Source: Paraphaeosphaeria minitans (taxonomy: Eukaryota > Ascomycota > Dothideomycetes > Pleosporales > Didymosphaeriaceae). Taken from it: a stretch of 64,000 bases of DNA. This document shows, piece by piece, positions 22,128 to 32,774 of this stretch; the stretch's first letter is position 1, and every line of letters begins with the position of its first letter. The notes under the pieces were generated by a model. It did not search any database. It saw only the letters and a program-made list of their open reading frames with translations, and was not told where the DNA came from. The stretch covers positions 1,116,001 to 1,180,000 of the forward strand of contig WJXW01000005.1 of the NCBI GenBank assembly GCA_015832175.1. The letters run 5' to 3'. Both the position numbers and the translations under genes were made by a program.

Positions 22128-23530
22128 ATGCGCTCTTATACTCTTATTAGCTTTTTAGCCTTTTTCTTTAGTGTTCTATTTGCAGCTGCAGCTAACGTTA
22201 ATATTATTAATAATAGCCTCTAAGGTGGCGCCGCCTTAGTAGATATCTTTAGTCCTAGTAGTAGTAGTAGTAATAACTTTTTAGACTTAAACTAGCGCTT
22301 TACTAAGCCTAGCTATGCGTATACTAAGGAGGAGATTAATAACGCTAAGGTAAAAGAGATTCTCTAGAGCCTTAATACGCCTACGTAGTAGCTTAATAGT
22401 AGTAATTACTTTTACCTCTTTATAACTTCTAAGAGGCGTATACTAGCTAACTACCTTAACCTTATTACTCCTACCTATACCCTAAAGTGGCTCTGCATTG
22501 CTAAGAGCGTAGTCCTTTAAAGAGATAGCTTAGATAAAGAGCTAGCTAATTCTAATATAGGCCTTATATATATTAAATATATTAGGCGCCTAAGGCAGCT
22601 TAGGTGCGTAGAGTAAGTCTATAGCCTTATATTCTAAACTATTATTAATATTTATATAGCTATTAACTATTTTAGGGCCACTCTTATAGCGCCTACTATT
22701 ACACTAAGGCTACCTACTAGTATAATTCTACCCCCTTTACTAATAACCTAGGCGTAAGGCGGGCTTTACGCCTCTAGATTAAATACGTAAAGCGAGGCTA
22801 GGTTAATAGTAATTTATATATCTATAATCCTAGAACGTATAGCACTAACCCCTAGAAGCCTATAACTAGAATACTACCTACCTTTATAGTAGAGTTCTAC
22901 TACTTAGCCTAGTAGTATACGTAGTACCTAAACTTAGCGCTTAAGAACTCTAGCCTAATCTAGGAGCTAGGCTCCCCTACTATACCTCTACCTTAGTATA
23001 GTAATAGAATAGTAGTTGCCCTCCCTAATATAGATATAGCCCTAGTGGCACCTTTACTCTAGATAACTCTAGCCTAGCGTAGTAGTAACTATAATTAGAA
23101 TCTAGTAGCGTTAGCTAATAATATAGTAGGGTAGATAAATAATATAGGAAATTACATTTAGTAATCTAAGGAGAGCATAGGCTAGCGCCTAAATAAGATA
23201 ACTTAGACTTAAGCGTAGACTACTAACCTACTTATAACTATTATAGAGTAACTTAGGATAGCTCCTAGCTAACACTACTCTACCTTTTTAGTAGCCCTAG
23301 CTTAATAGCGTATACCCTTTAACCTATATTAAGAGTCTTGTAGAGTAACTCTACCTAAGCCTTTATCTAGGGCTAGCTTAGTGCACCTTTCTAGCTACTA
23401 CTACTACTAGTGCGAAGAGTAATATAGTTATTATAGTCTCTTTTATTTTTACCTAGTGTTACTTTAGTGCCGCTTTAGTTATTACGACCCTAGGGCTAAT
23501 AGCCTTTAGTAGTTTTTAGATAAATAGCGT
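22128..23530 (+). pseudogene. GY2-a antisense ORF: signal-peptide-like start, Ser-rich segment, possible coiled coil
   Basis: ATG at 22128 opens a frame with Met-Arg-Ser followed by a hydrophobic core (L-I-S-F-L-A-F-F-F-S-V-L-F) and Ala-Ala-Ala, a typical secretion signal. Ser-rich residues follow at about 22257-22275. About 200 codons carry roughly eight TAG/TAA. Near 22700-22745 the best frame shifts by one, and the next 250 codons are less clean; this frame includes an Ile/Leu-rich heptad-like stretch near 23100-23250. Near 23410-23520 the original frame has a hydrophobic run (I-V-I-I-V-S-F-I-F-T) that could be a membrane anchor. It ends tail to tail with pol. An env-like or secreted protein is possible; I recognise no family, and the frame of the second half is uncertain. 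Confidence 0.4.
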
Positions 23531-23589
23531 CTCTACTAGGTTAGTAAAGGAATAAATTCTTAAATACCTATTATAGCTTTCCTTATAAT

Positions 23590-26500
23590 ATTTATGTGTT
23601 CTTCCTTATAGGCTAGATAGGACGATTATTATACCTATAGTTCCTCTAGATAGCCTTAAAGCGGTCTAGAGCTATAGTGTCTATAATATTTTTAACTAGC
23701 ACCTAAGTTAGTAATACTTACCTAGTCTATTTTACTAGCGCCTATTATTATTTACTCTAAGTGTTTTTAATATATAGAACCTCCTCTACTTTTTATTTAC
23801 ATAGGTCTAGGTCCGCTTCTTCTAGCTCTAAGGCTAGGCCTAGCTAGGCGTTAGCCTAAGTCTAACTAGGTAAGGGATTATCTGCTGCTTACTTAAAGAG
23901 GTTAATATAGACAGTTTTATAAAGATTACTAGGTAAGTCTAGCGTTACTATAAGTAAAGACAGTATAGCTATTATAGTATACTTAAATTTAAACTAGTTA
24001 AGTTTCTTTTTTAGCTAGTTAGTTTTTATATTACATAGTAAGAACTATATTTTATCTCTAGCTTAGAATTACTCTGTAGGGTAGTAGGTGTAGTTTATAG
24101 CCTCTATAGTACACTACTATTTATAAGTAATAGTAGCTTAGGCTAAAGCTATCCCTCTTTTAAGGTAGTCTAGAAAGTACTTTACTATTCTAGTAGGGGT
24201 ATAGCTAGACTCTACTAGTAAGGGGATTCTTTTAAAGAGATTAATATAATATCTATTTAGTAGAAGGTTTAGGCTTAGGCCTATAGTAGTAGATACTTTA
24301 TTATTTAATATAAGCTAGTAGGCTAGGAGGCAGTCTAGCTAGTCTATCTATTTAAAGTTAACTATAATGTAAAGGACTAAGAGTACCTCCTAGTTTACTC
24401 TCTCTATACTACTATTAGTCTAGAGGTAGTATACTATAGAGAGGAGTTATTTTATTTTAGTTAATTTATATAGTATAGTCTAGAACTTCCCTAGCTAGTC
24501 TAAGCCTCTATCTATAATTAGTAAGGTAGGGAAGCTATAGAACTACTACTATATATTATAGAAGTAGGCTGTATAGTGCTCTACTATTATAAAAGTTATA
24601 GTTTCTAGTTATATATACTTTAATAGCCTATTAGTAATTATAAGTAGGTATTATAGTGCTGCTGTAGAGGCCTAGAGGAGGTCTACTATAAAATCTATTA
24701 AGAGTTACACCTAGTACTAGTCTATAATTAGAAGTAGCTATAAGAGACCTTACTACTTCTACTAGTCTATATACACTCCTACGCAGTGGTAATTACGCAT
24801 AAATTAGGTAATATCTTTAGATATATTATCCTAGTAGTAGTTCTAGTAAATAATCTTAAACATAGAGTTCTTCCTAGAATGGCCTACAACTAGAGACTTA
24901 TATACGCGCTATATAATAGTAGTAGTAAAAAGCTTCTAAGCTAGGACCTAAAGGACTCCTTACTATAGGAGGGACCTATATATACTAATTATATAGTCTC
25001 TAATTTATTAGGAGGTAGCAGCTACTATAGAAAATATATAGTTACTATAGCGCACCGCCTTAAGTCTAAAATAATAGGGGGGGGACTTTACTATAGCTAT
25101 ATCTTAAAGTGCCTATAAATGTGTGTTAGTAAAGATCTAGGCCCTTACTAGCGCTGTTAAAGATTAAGTCTATACTAGGGTAGTCTAAATAGTTCTAGGC
25201 ACTATTAGTGGGGCGTTTATTTTTATCTACTAGGCTATATTCTACTTACGCTAGCTTAGTGCGTCTAGTCTAACTATCTAGGATTTAGGCTAGTAGTAGA
25301 AGTAGAAGTAAAAAGTAGAAAGTAACTCTAACTATTAGTGCTAGCGCTTATTTAATTTTTAGATCTTTATAAAGTATTTAAGGTTCTTATAGTCTATTAG
25401 AATTTTAAAGGGGCGTACTACTTTTATTAGTTCTAGTTTCTATGCCTATAAGGTCTATATAATTATAAGTAGCTCTTTATTATAAATAGTATAGTTCTAC
25501 TAGGCTAGTGTTAGGGCTATAGAGTAGTAGGCTATAAGGTGCTAGATCCCCTTAATACGTTAGGAGAGGTAGGCTCTAGTAGCGCTATTTAAGTAGTCTA
25601 CCTCTACTAGTGTATTATACTCTAGGTCCTAGAGCGCTAGGATAGGGACCTATATAAATATATCCTTTAGGGCCTAGAAGGCCTCTTATTCCTTAGGGCC
25701 CTATTAAAATAGGACCCCTTTCTTAGTAAAGGTATATAGGGGTGCGGCCTACTTAGAGAATTAAGGAAGAAAGTTGTAATAGAAGTTAGTAAAGCTAATA
25801 AAGTAGTAGACTATACACACTATAGAGGGGGCGTTCTATTAATTAATTACTTATATCTTTGCTAGATTAGGGCAAATAGCCTTACCTACTATAATAAGAT
25901 ACCTTAGGTAGCTAACTTCTATTATTATAAATTTGTATTTCTTTAGGTCTATATATAGTTTAGCTTTTTATAGAAGTCCTAGCACTTATTACACATAGTC
26001 CTAGTGTTAGCGTAAGGGCCCTATTATATAGATAAGGATATTATCTAGGTAAGCTATATATATATTACCTAGGGTATCTTTTAGAGCGCTATTAATATAG
26101 CGCTAGAATATAGTTAGTGCTCTAGTTAGTCTAAATAGAACTACTAACTACTTAAAGAGGCTAAATTAGGTATAAAATATAGTATAGTGTTCTTCCCCTT
26201 TTATAACTTATAGCTTATAGAAAGTAGTATAGATATCTATCTTTATAAACTAAGTAGCCTAGGAGAGGGTGCGTAGTGTCTCTTTAATAAGTAGAAGAGG
26301 GTACTAATTTAGCTTAGAAATTACGTTAATCTCTTAATAGTTAATATATAGGCGCTATTTCCCCTTAGGCTTTAGGGCTAGAAGGACTAGAGCACTTACT
26401 AAAGAGGAGCTAGCTTATATTTAGCCTTTATCTATAAGTTCTATAAGTTAGTGCTAGAGTTCTACTAGCTAATTTCTAGATATACTATATAGTAGGCCCT

Positions 26501-28440
26501 AAAGTAGTTTTAGAAGGGAGCTGCTTAGAGTTTACTTTAGGTAAATATAGTAGTCTAATATACCCTAGTGTAGTAAGAGGCTAGACGCTTTAGTTTTATT
26601 AAAAATAGTAGTATACTCTACTAGTTCTAGAGGAAGAGTCCTACTATCTTTAGTAAGGCCTAGCCTTACTATATTATAGAGAAGTAGGGATCTTACTATA
26701 TAACAAAGCGTTATTATAAGTATTTAAGTAATATTCTAGAGTAAAGTTAGAAATACCCCTTTCTAGTTTTTATTTAGAGTATTAAAGGGTGTTACGTTGT
26801 CCTCTTTATCTATAAGTGTAGTAAGGAGGCCCTACCTCTCTACTACCTAGGTATTAAAGGTAATAAGACCCCTAGCTACCCTAATTATAATTTTACTACT
26901 GTAGATATCTACTACTACTTTAGACTTAGCTAGCTAGGGGGCCCCTAGAATTATATCCTAGTAGAGGTTAGGGATTATATAAACGTAAAGGGTCTATTAC
27001 TATCTAAATATATTATAAGGCACTACTACTATCTTTATAATAAAGATCTATAGTAATAATCTAGTAGCCTATTCTAGCTCTTAGGCTAGGATTATAATAC
27101 GCTATAGTAAGAGTAAATCTACTAGCTTAAGGCTAATTACTATAAAGTATTTACACCTTATATTAATTAGGGCCTTTATATACTATGTATTGTTAAGGAA
27201 GATATAGAGGGTAAAGGTAGGCCTATTTATACCTATTCTAGCCCTAGCCACTCTAACTATTATAGCTCGCCCTAATTATACCTCTATTAATACTATCGCG
27301 CTTAGCCCCTATATTAGCGCTAGACTAGGGGCTACTTTTTTTTTAACTAGATATTTATTTTACTATACTAAGGTTAGGTTGTAATTGCCTAGAGTAAAAT
27401 TATATTAAGGTAGGCTCTAGCTATATAGTTAGGCTTACTATAGTAAGTGTATATACCTATATTTTAGTGTTACTAGAAGATATATTTAAGTATCTAGTTT
27501 AGGCGCTACTTACCTGCCTCCCTACTAGCTTAAAGTTAGGTTAAGGTTAACGCTATTATAAAAGTTATATAAACGTTGCTATTACTATCTTTAAAAGGGG
27601 GCTAGCTCCTCTTATAAAAAGTAGCTTAAATAGTAAGCTTATCTTCTAGCGCCTCTATTTTAAGGTCCGCTGCGATCTATAAAAACCTAGTAATAGCCGC
27701 GTTATAGTCCCCTTTAGAAACATATAGTTAAGGGTAACTATATAGATATTACACTAGATTATATAGCGTAACTTACGCAGTTTCTTAGTATTACTCTACT
27801 AGCTACTACCTACCTCTACTAAGGTTTGTTTAGAGTAGACATAAAAGTTAGAAAAACTCTTTTTAGAGTTCTACCTAATTATATTAAGGCGTGCTTTAGT
27901 CTTCTACTAGGCGTGTTTATTAGTGTATATAAAGGTGAGGTACTATATAAACGTTTATAGGTTAAACTAGCTATCTGCCCCCCTAGCTTAGTAGAAGGCT
28001 ACTACTATATCTTAAGGACTATTATCTAAGTAGTCCTATATTAGCGCCTATTCCTCTTAGAGGGAGCTAATAAACTGCTTATTAGTCTAGAGCTTATAAT
28101 TTATTATAACTTTCTAGACCCTAAACTAGGCCTTTAAGTCCCTAAACTTAGTTAGGCTTAGAAGTAGTTTACGCTGTAGAATTAGCTAGTCTATACTAGT
28201 AAATAGAGATCTGCCCTCTATAGTAGAGGTAAATAGGCCTAAAGTAGTGCTAGCGTAGGCCTATTAGCGTATAAAGAGCTTACGCAGCTTTTTATTCTAA
28301 AGTTATAGTGTTTATATAGTAGAGTGGTTTTTGTCTCTAGTAGTAATTAAGTTCTATAGTTATTCTACTAACTTAGTAATATTAGAGGCATCTATTAGTA
28401 AGTTATTCTAGACTCTATTATGTTTCTTTATTCCTTTAAA
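23590..28440 (-). pseudogene. GY2-a gag-pol (RIP-degraded)
   Basis: Read on the minus strand: gag from near 28440; CCHC knuckle near 27420-27462; protease end motif I-L-G-A-P near 26905-26957; RT with Y-L-D-N (from YLDD) at 26040-26051 and the preceding R-Y-I-N-S-A-L segment; RNase H near 25350-25640; integrase about 24000-25300; and near 23640-23790 a diverged chromodomain (E-E-V-L, then A-L-V-K-stop-T, then T-I-A-L-D-R-F). The sequence matches GY2-c over gag to RNase H. Gln and Trp codons are stops throughout. Confidence 0.8.
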
Positions 28441-28470
28441 TAACTCTTTTCTAAAAGACTTAGAATTTAA

Positions 28471-28662
28471 TGTTATAGGCTAGCCTTAGAGAGTAAATAG
28501 AACTATAAGTGCTAAATATAAAGGATAAATTCTAGGTATTAAGTCTTTATAGGGGGGTGTGCCGCTTATAAGAAGAGTTTTCTTTAGTAGGTCCACTTTT
28601 TTAGGGTAGTTCCTTTCCTTAAGATCCTTCTAAAGGCTAGGGCATAGCCCTAGCCTATTACA
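28471..28662 (-). repeat. GY2-a 5' LTR
   Basis: 192 bp, TGTTATAGGC to CCTATTACA in window order. It is less mutated at its end than the partner LTR (CATAGCCCTAGCC versus CATAACCTTAGCC). Gag begins directly to its left on the minus strand. Confidence 0.9.
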
Positions 28663-28983
28663 CTATGTCCTAAGGACTATTATCTAGACAGTCCTATTTT
28701 GGTGCCTATTTCCTTTAGGGGGAGCTAATAAACTACTTATTGGCCTAGAGCTTATAGTCTATTATAACCTTCTAGGGCCTAAACTAGGCCTTTAAGTCCC
28801 TAAACTTAGTTAGGTTTAAGAGCGGTTTATAGTATAGAATTAGCTAGTTTACGCTAGTAAATAAGGATCTGCTCCCTATAGTAGGGGTAGACAAGTCTAG
28901 GGCAGTACTAGCGTAGGCCTATTAGCGTATAAAGAGCTTATATAGCTCTTTATTCTAGAGTTATAGTGTTTATATAGTAGAGT
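28663..28983 (-). pseudogene. GY2-b: gag fragment of another GY2 copy
   Basis: Matches the GY2-a gag region from about 28007 to 28325 and GY2-c 60490-60830 (reverse complement). It continues for 16 bp at 38491-38506 after CO1-c and is then cut by CO1-d. No LTR of this copy is in the window. It is the oldest layer on this side because GY2-a, CO1-c and CO1-d all border or interrupt it. Confidence 0.8.
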
Positions 28984-29295
28984 TGTCTATACAGTTTATC
29001 GTATAAATAGCACTAAGTGAAATAGGGGCCTGCCTACCTGTGGGGACCCGCATAAGGACCCACTACTTAGGTTAGCGCTAAGAGGCAGAGACTTTATAAG
29101 GCCCTACCTACCTATAAGGACCTGCATAAGGACCCACTGCTTAGGTTAGCGCCAAGAGGCAGAGACTTTATAAGGTCCTTAGTGCCCGTTTATACAATAG
29201 ATAAGACGTAATTAATTAAACCTACTTTTTACCTTTTATATAATAGTATACTATTAACCCTTAAATGCTTCATTATAGATTAAGCCAAACCTACA
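28984..29295 (+). repeat. CO1-c 5' LTR with 74-bp tandem duplication
   Basis: 312 bp. Units 29029-29102 and 29103-29176 repeat, as in the solo LTR CO1-b. The 3' LTR of the same element lacks the duplication although the target duplication is intact. Confidence 0.9.
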
Positions 29296-29591
29296 CTAAT
29301 TAGTGGTTAATTCTAATTAGCTGTAAACTAGTAAAGTCTAAAGACAGAGCGCCCTATAACCGAGATATATAGGCTCTATATTATTACCTTTACTAGAGAT
29401 TGAATTTTAGATTGTATAACAAGTAGAAACAAAGTGTATATATTTATAAAGAGTTACACAATCTAGTCTAAGCTATTGTATAGAAAAGAAAGGAGATAGT
29501 AAGTATATTCACAATCCTAAAAAACATATTGCACAATTAAACTAGCGACACACTAATGCGATCTAGTCGCACGATTTAATAAGATAATAAT
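29296..29591 (+). other. CO1-c leader
   Basis: Single copy of the 115-bp segment that is doubled in CO1-a, and one 38-bp unit near 29525. No gene seen. Confidence 0.7.
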
Positions 29592-31310
29592 ATAGCACTA
29601 GAACTAGGAGACTTCCTAGAGGAATCTGTACAAGAAGGAATTGCATAATAAGCTACCTAGGAGGATAACTTAGAATAGCTATACTAGGTAGAAGAAGTAG
29701 TAAATATTAGAGCTATTACCCTAAAGGGCGAAATTGCACAAAGATACTAGATAGATAGAATAGACCTATATAGTAGTCTACCCCCTTTAATAAAGTGTAT
29801 ATATATATATATAGTGTACATGCTTATTTAGTATTATATATGTAGTTTTAAAGGAGAAGAGGTAATCTCCTTCTTCTTAGAAGACTTTTTTAAATAGATA
29901 AAGAAGAACTTTAAGTAAATTAGCTATGCAATAAAATAAGAGCTTATTACCTATTTTATATAAAAAGGATTTACTACTCTAGACTCTATAGTAAGGGATA
30001 TATAGTTAAAGAAGCTCTACAGACTTACTTAGCTTAAATATAAGCTATAGGAACCTTATATAACACTACTATAACTTAAACCTAAACTGTATTGTACTAT
30101 ATATATAATAGAACCTACACTACTTATAGGGATTCTATAAATAGTAGGTGCACAGCTAGGGCATGTACCCTAGTAGGTAAGGATAATAACACTATATGTA
30201 GAGCTACACTAGTGGCAATAGCCTAAAACCTAAGCTGCTTTTGCTTAGTAACCTATATTAAATAAAGAGACTAGGCGCTCCTAGTCTTCTTAATAATAAA
30301 GGGACTATACCCTTATTTAGCTAGACAAGATTATTCTCTTTTAGAAAGTATAGAACAAGGAGAATAACTACACTAGCTAACTATATAATATACTAGTAGA
30401 TAAGGTAAGACTCTTTAGAGAGTTATGCTATAGACTAGGCATACTATAGGACTAGTATATAAACATCTTCCTAGGTATTCTCTCTAATCGCGTGAGCACC
30501 TACTACCTTTATAATATTAAACTAGGACTTCTATAGGATGAATTGTACGACAGACTAAATAGGCACTTTAACACTAGTGTTAATTATAATTAGTACTAGA
30601 CAGACTAGACCACTCTTACCTTTAAACGCTATAAAAGGGATAATCTAGCCGCTATATCGCATAAGGCCCTAGAAGCAATAATTAATAAGCTCACTTTAGC
30701 CTAAAGGGCTCTTAGGTAAGGCTTTAGTAGTAAACTATAACTATACACTACTATTATATAAGTATACCGCGGCTATCCTAACCTTAAATAAGCTATGTTT
30801 CCTTAAAAATATAGTAGAAGGCTTACTTAGCGACCTTTATGTGTTACTCTAAGTTACTAAAGATAGGAAGAAGTTATAGTTCTTCTAAAATAGTAAAGAG
30901 GTGTACTACACTAATTAATAATATAATAATTCTAATAATATAAGAGGACCTAGCCCCTTTAGAGGCAGAATAACCTTTAGACTAAAAGGAAGAGGTAACT
31001 TTAGAAGTTTAAGCTCTTGTATAAAGTAGAAATGCTTTATATACTATAAAGAAAGATACTAGTCTACTAACTATCTACTAAAGGATACCTAGCAAGCTAG
31101 AAGGTAATATACGTCGTTGTACGCTAACTTCTATAAACACAAACCCTCTACTATAAATATATAAGCATATATCCTTAACTTTAAAGGAGAGCTAGAGGAT
31201 AAAGACTATTGCACAAAAAAGGAGAAAGATAAATAAGACTAATAGAGTAATAAAGAAGAAGCACAGAAGGCTACCTTATACCTTACTTCTACTATATATC
31301 TTTATTGCAC
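29592..31310 (+). pseudogene. CO1-c gag (RIP-degraded)
   Basis: The start at 29592 is ATA in the position of the ATG of CO1-e (Met-Ala-Leu then L-G-D-F-L-E-E). It aligns with CO1-a gag to the knuckle near 31030-31070 (C-F-I-Y-Y-K-E then stop-S-T-N). The Gln and Trp codons are stops. The frame runs into the deletion junction near 31315. The surviving gag could once have packaged RNA while lacking enzymes. Confidence 0.78.
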
Positions 31311-31655
31311 GACTAGGAGACATCCTTCTATACCTGCTTACTAAGACCTAGCGCTAAACATTATATCGCTTAATATCCTACCTTCTATTTACGCATAGAA
31401 CATATGCCTAGAAAGAGCCTTATTACGTAATATAACTCTACTACTGTATAAAAGAGTAGAGTAAGAGCTAAGTAGGTTAGCTGTTACTACCTATTTATAT
31501 AAGAGTAGGTGTAAATAGGACCTTTACTATATAGCGACACTACACCTACCTTACAATCTATTCTAATTAGAGAAGGCTAACTATATAGATAGAGAAGGAT
31601 AGGAAAGAGAAGCGTATAATAGATATAAGCTATTGTACAAAAGAAAAGTTACTAG
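31311..31655 (+). other. CO1-c deletion junction and 3' untranslated region
   Basis: 345 bp matching CO1-a 14145-14488. No gene seen. Confidence 0.65.
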
Positions 31656-31800
31656 TGTCTATACAGTTTATTATATAAATAGCACTAAGTAAAATAGGGG
31701 CCTACCTATCTATAGGGACCTGTATAAGGACCTATACTTAGGTAGGCCGCTATTAGAGGTAGAGACTTTATAAGGTCCTTAGTGCCCCCTTGTATAATAG
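31656..31800 (+). repeat. CO1-c 3' LTR, left part
   Basis: Starts TGTCTATACAG. It is broken at 31800 by CH-c after AATAG (31796-31800) and continues at 38391-38485, about 240 bp in total. It has no 74-bp duplication. Confidence 0.88.
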
Positions 31801-32211
31801 TGTTAAATCCAAGAGGGTAGCTAGTCCTAAAGGGTTAAGGTTAGTTCTTAGGCAGGAGTACTTACGGAAGGTAGAAGGTCTTGTTAATACAATAGTATCT
31901 TGCGAAGTGTAATAAGTTAATAATTTGGTCTACTAGAATCTAAATAATAGATTAATAAATAGATTAAATATAAGTATAGAGAGCCTATCCTCGCGTTCCT
32001 ATATACTAAGGCTGCTCCGCTGCTTAGTGCTACTAAGCAACTAAGCACTTTATATAACCTACTCTACTACTTAGTGCTACTAAGTAACTAAGCATATTAT
32101 ATAACCTAATCTAAGTTACTTAGCGTCTCTTTGTTACGTTTGTAACCCTATTATTACTTTATTACACCTTTATAAGCGCCTAAGTTCTACGTTATTATCT
32201 AGTTTATAATA
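31801..32211 (-). repeat. CH-c 3' LTR (U3 type B)
   Basis: 411 bp, TGTTAAATCC to TTTATAATA (from TTCGTAACA). The U3 carries repeated CTTAGTGCTACTAAGCAACTAAG-like inverted motifs. The same U3 type is in CH-d. Confidence 0.9.
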
Positions 32212-32227
32212 TTATCCCTTCCCTTCC
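32212..32227 (-). promoter_or_regulatory. CH-c polypurine tract
   Basis: On the minus strand GGAAGGGAAGGGATAA, touching the 3' LTR, like the other CH copies. Confidence 0.75.
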
Positions 32228-32248
32228 TATTCTTTGTCCTAAAGAATT

Positions 32249-32767
32249 ATGCCTACTAACTGTAATTCTATAAAGCGTTGTTACGGCCTTATCTCTACTA
32301 TTAAAAACTATAGAGTAGTTATAGTGTTAAAGTGCTTCTTCTATAAGTCGCATTTCTGCGTTTATAAAGTCTATATTAGCTTAGGAAAGTGTAGTAAGTG
32401 TTAAAAATAAGGCTTAAAGTGTAATATAGCTATTACTAGGAATAAGTTCTTGCGGTTAATTACTAAGAAGAAGAAACTAGAGGCACAAATATTAGAGGTG
32501 TAAAAAGAATAGAACGCAGCGTTTAAAGCCCTACGTATAGCGCACGTAAAAGAGGATTAGTTATTAAAATAATTAGCGTAGAATAAAAAGCGTGCTAGTA
32601 AGGTTATTGTAGTAGAGAGTACTACGCTAATAGAGTTAGAGTTAGAGAAGGACCTAGCCTATTCTACTTAGCCTACTAGTCTGGCTAAACTTAGCACGTC
32701 TATATAGTCTGCGATAGACAACCTGCCTCTAGAGTTCTAGAATAATTCCTTAGCGTTACTATCTTAG
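32249..32767 (+). pseudogene. CH-c antisense ORF: best preserved Cys-rich, coiled-coil-like protein
   Basis: ATG at 32249, only 38 bp from the LTR edge, and 173 codons to TAG at 32765. It starts Met-Pro-Thr-Asn. Cys residues form C-x2-Y(C)-x4-C and then C-S-K-C-x6-C within about residues 32-65; this resembles a fungal Zn(II)2Cys6-like or double zinc-knuckle fold. From about residue 66 the protein is Lys/Glu-rich with regular leucines (K-K-K-K-L-E-A-Q-I-L-E-V), likely coiled coil. About eleven internal stops are TAA/TAG. The end meets pol tail to tail. A DNA- or RNA-binding role is inferred from the Cys pattern only. Confidence 0.62.
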
Positions 32768-32774
32768 GTAAGTC

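Larger units (their letters stand above)
21466..28662 (-). mobile_element. GY2-a: full-length Ty3/gypsy retrotransposon, minus strand
   Basis: 7197 bp with two 192-bp LTRs (21466-21657 and 28471-28662), ends TGTTATAGGC...CATTACA-type. Gag-pol reads right to left with domain order protease, RT, RNase H, integrase, diverged chromodomain. A plus-strand ORF fills the space between the pol end and the 3' LTR. The flanks are ATCTA and CTATG, not a clean duplication. The right flank continues as GY2 gag (GY2-b), so the element entered a relative and the left side has been rearranged or has lost bases. Confidence 0.88.
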
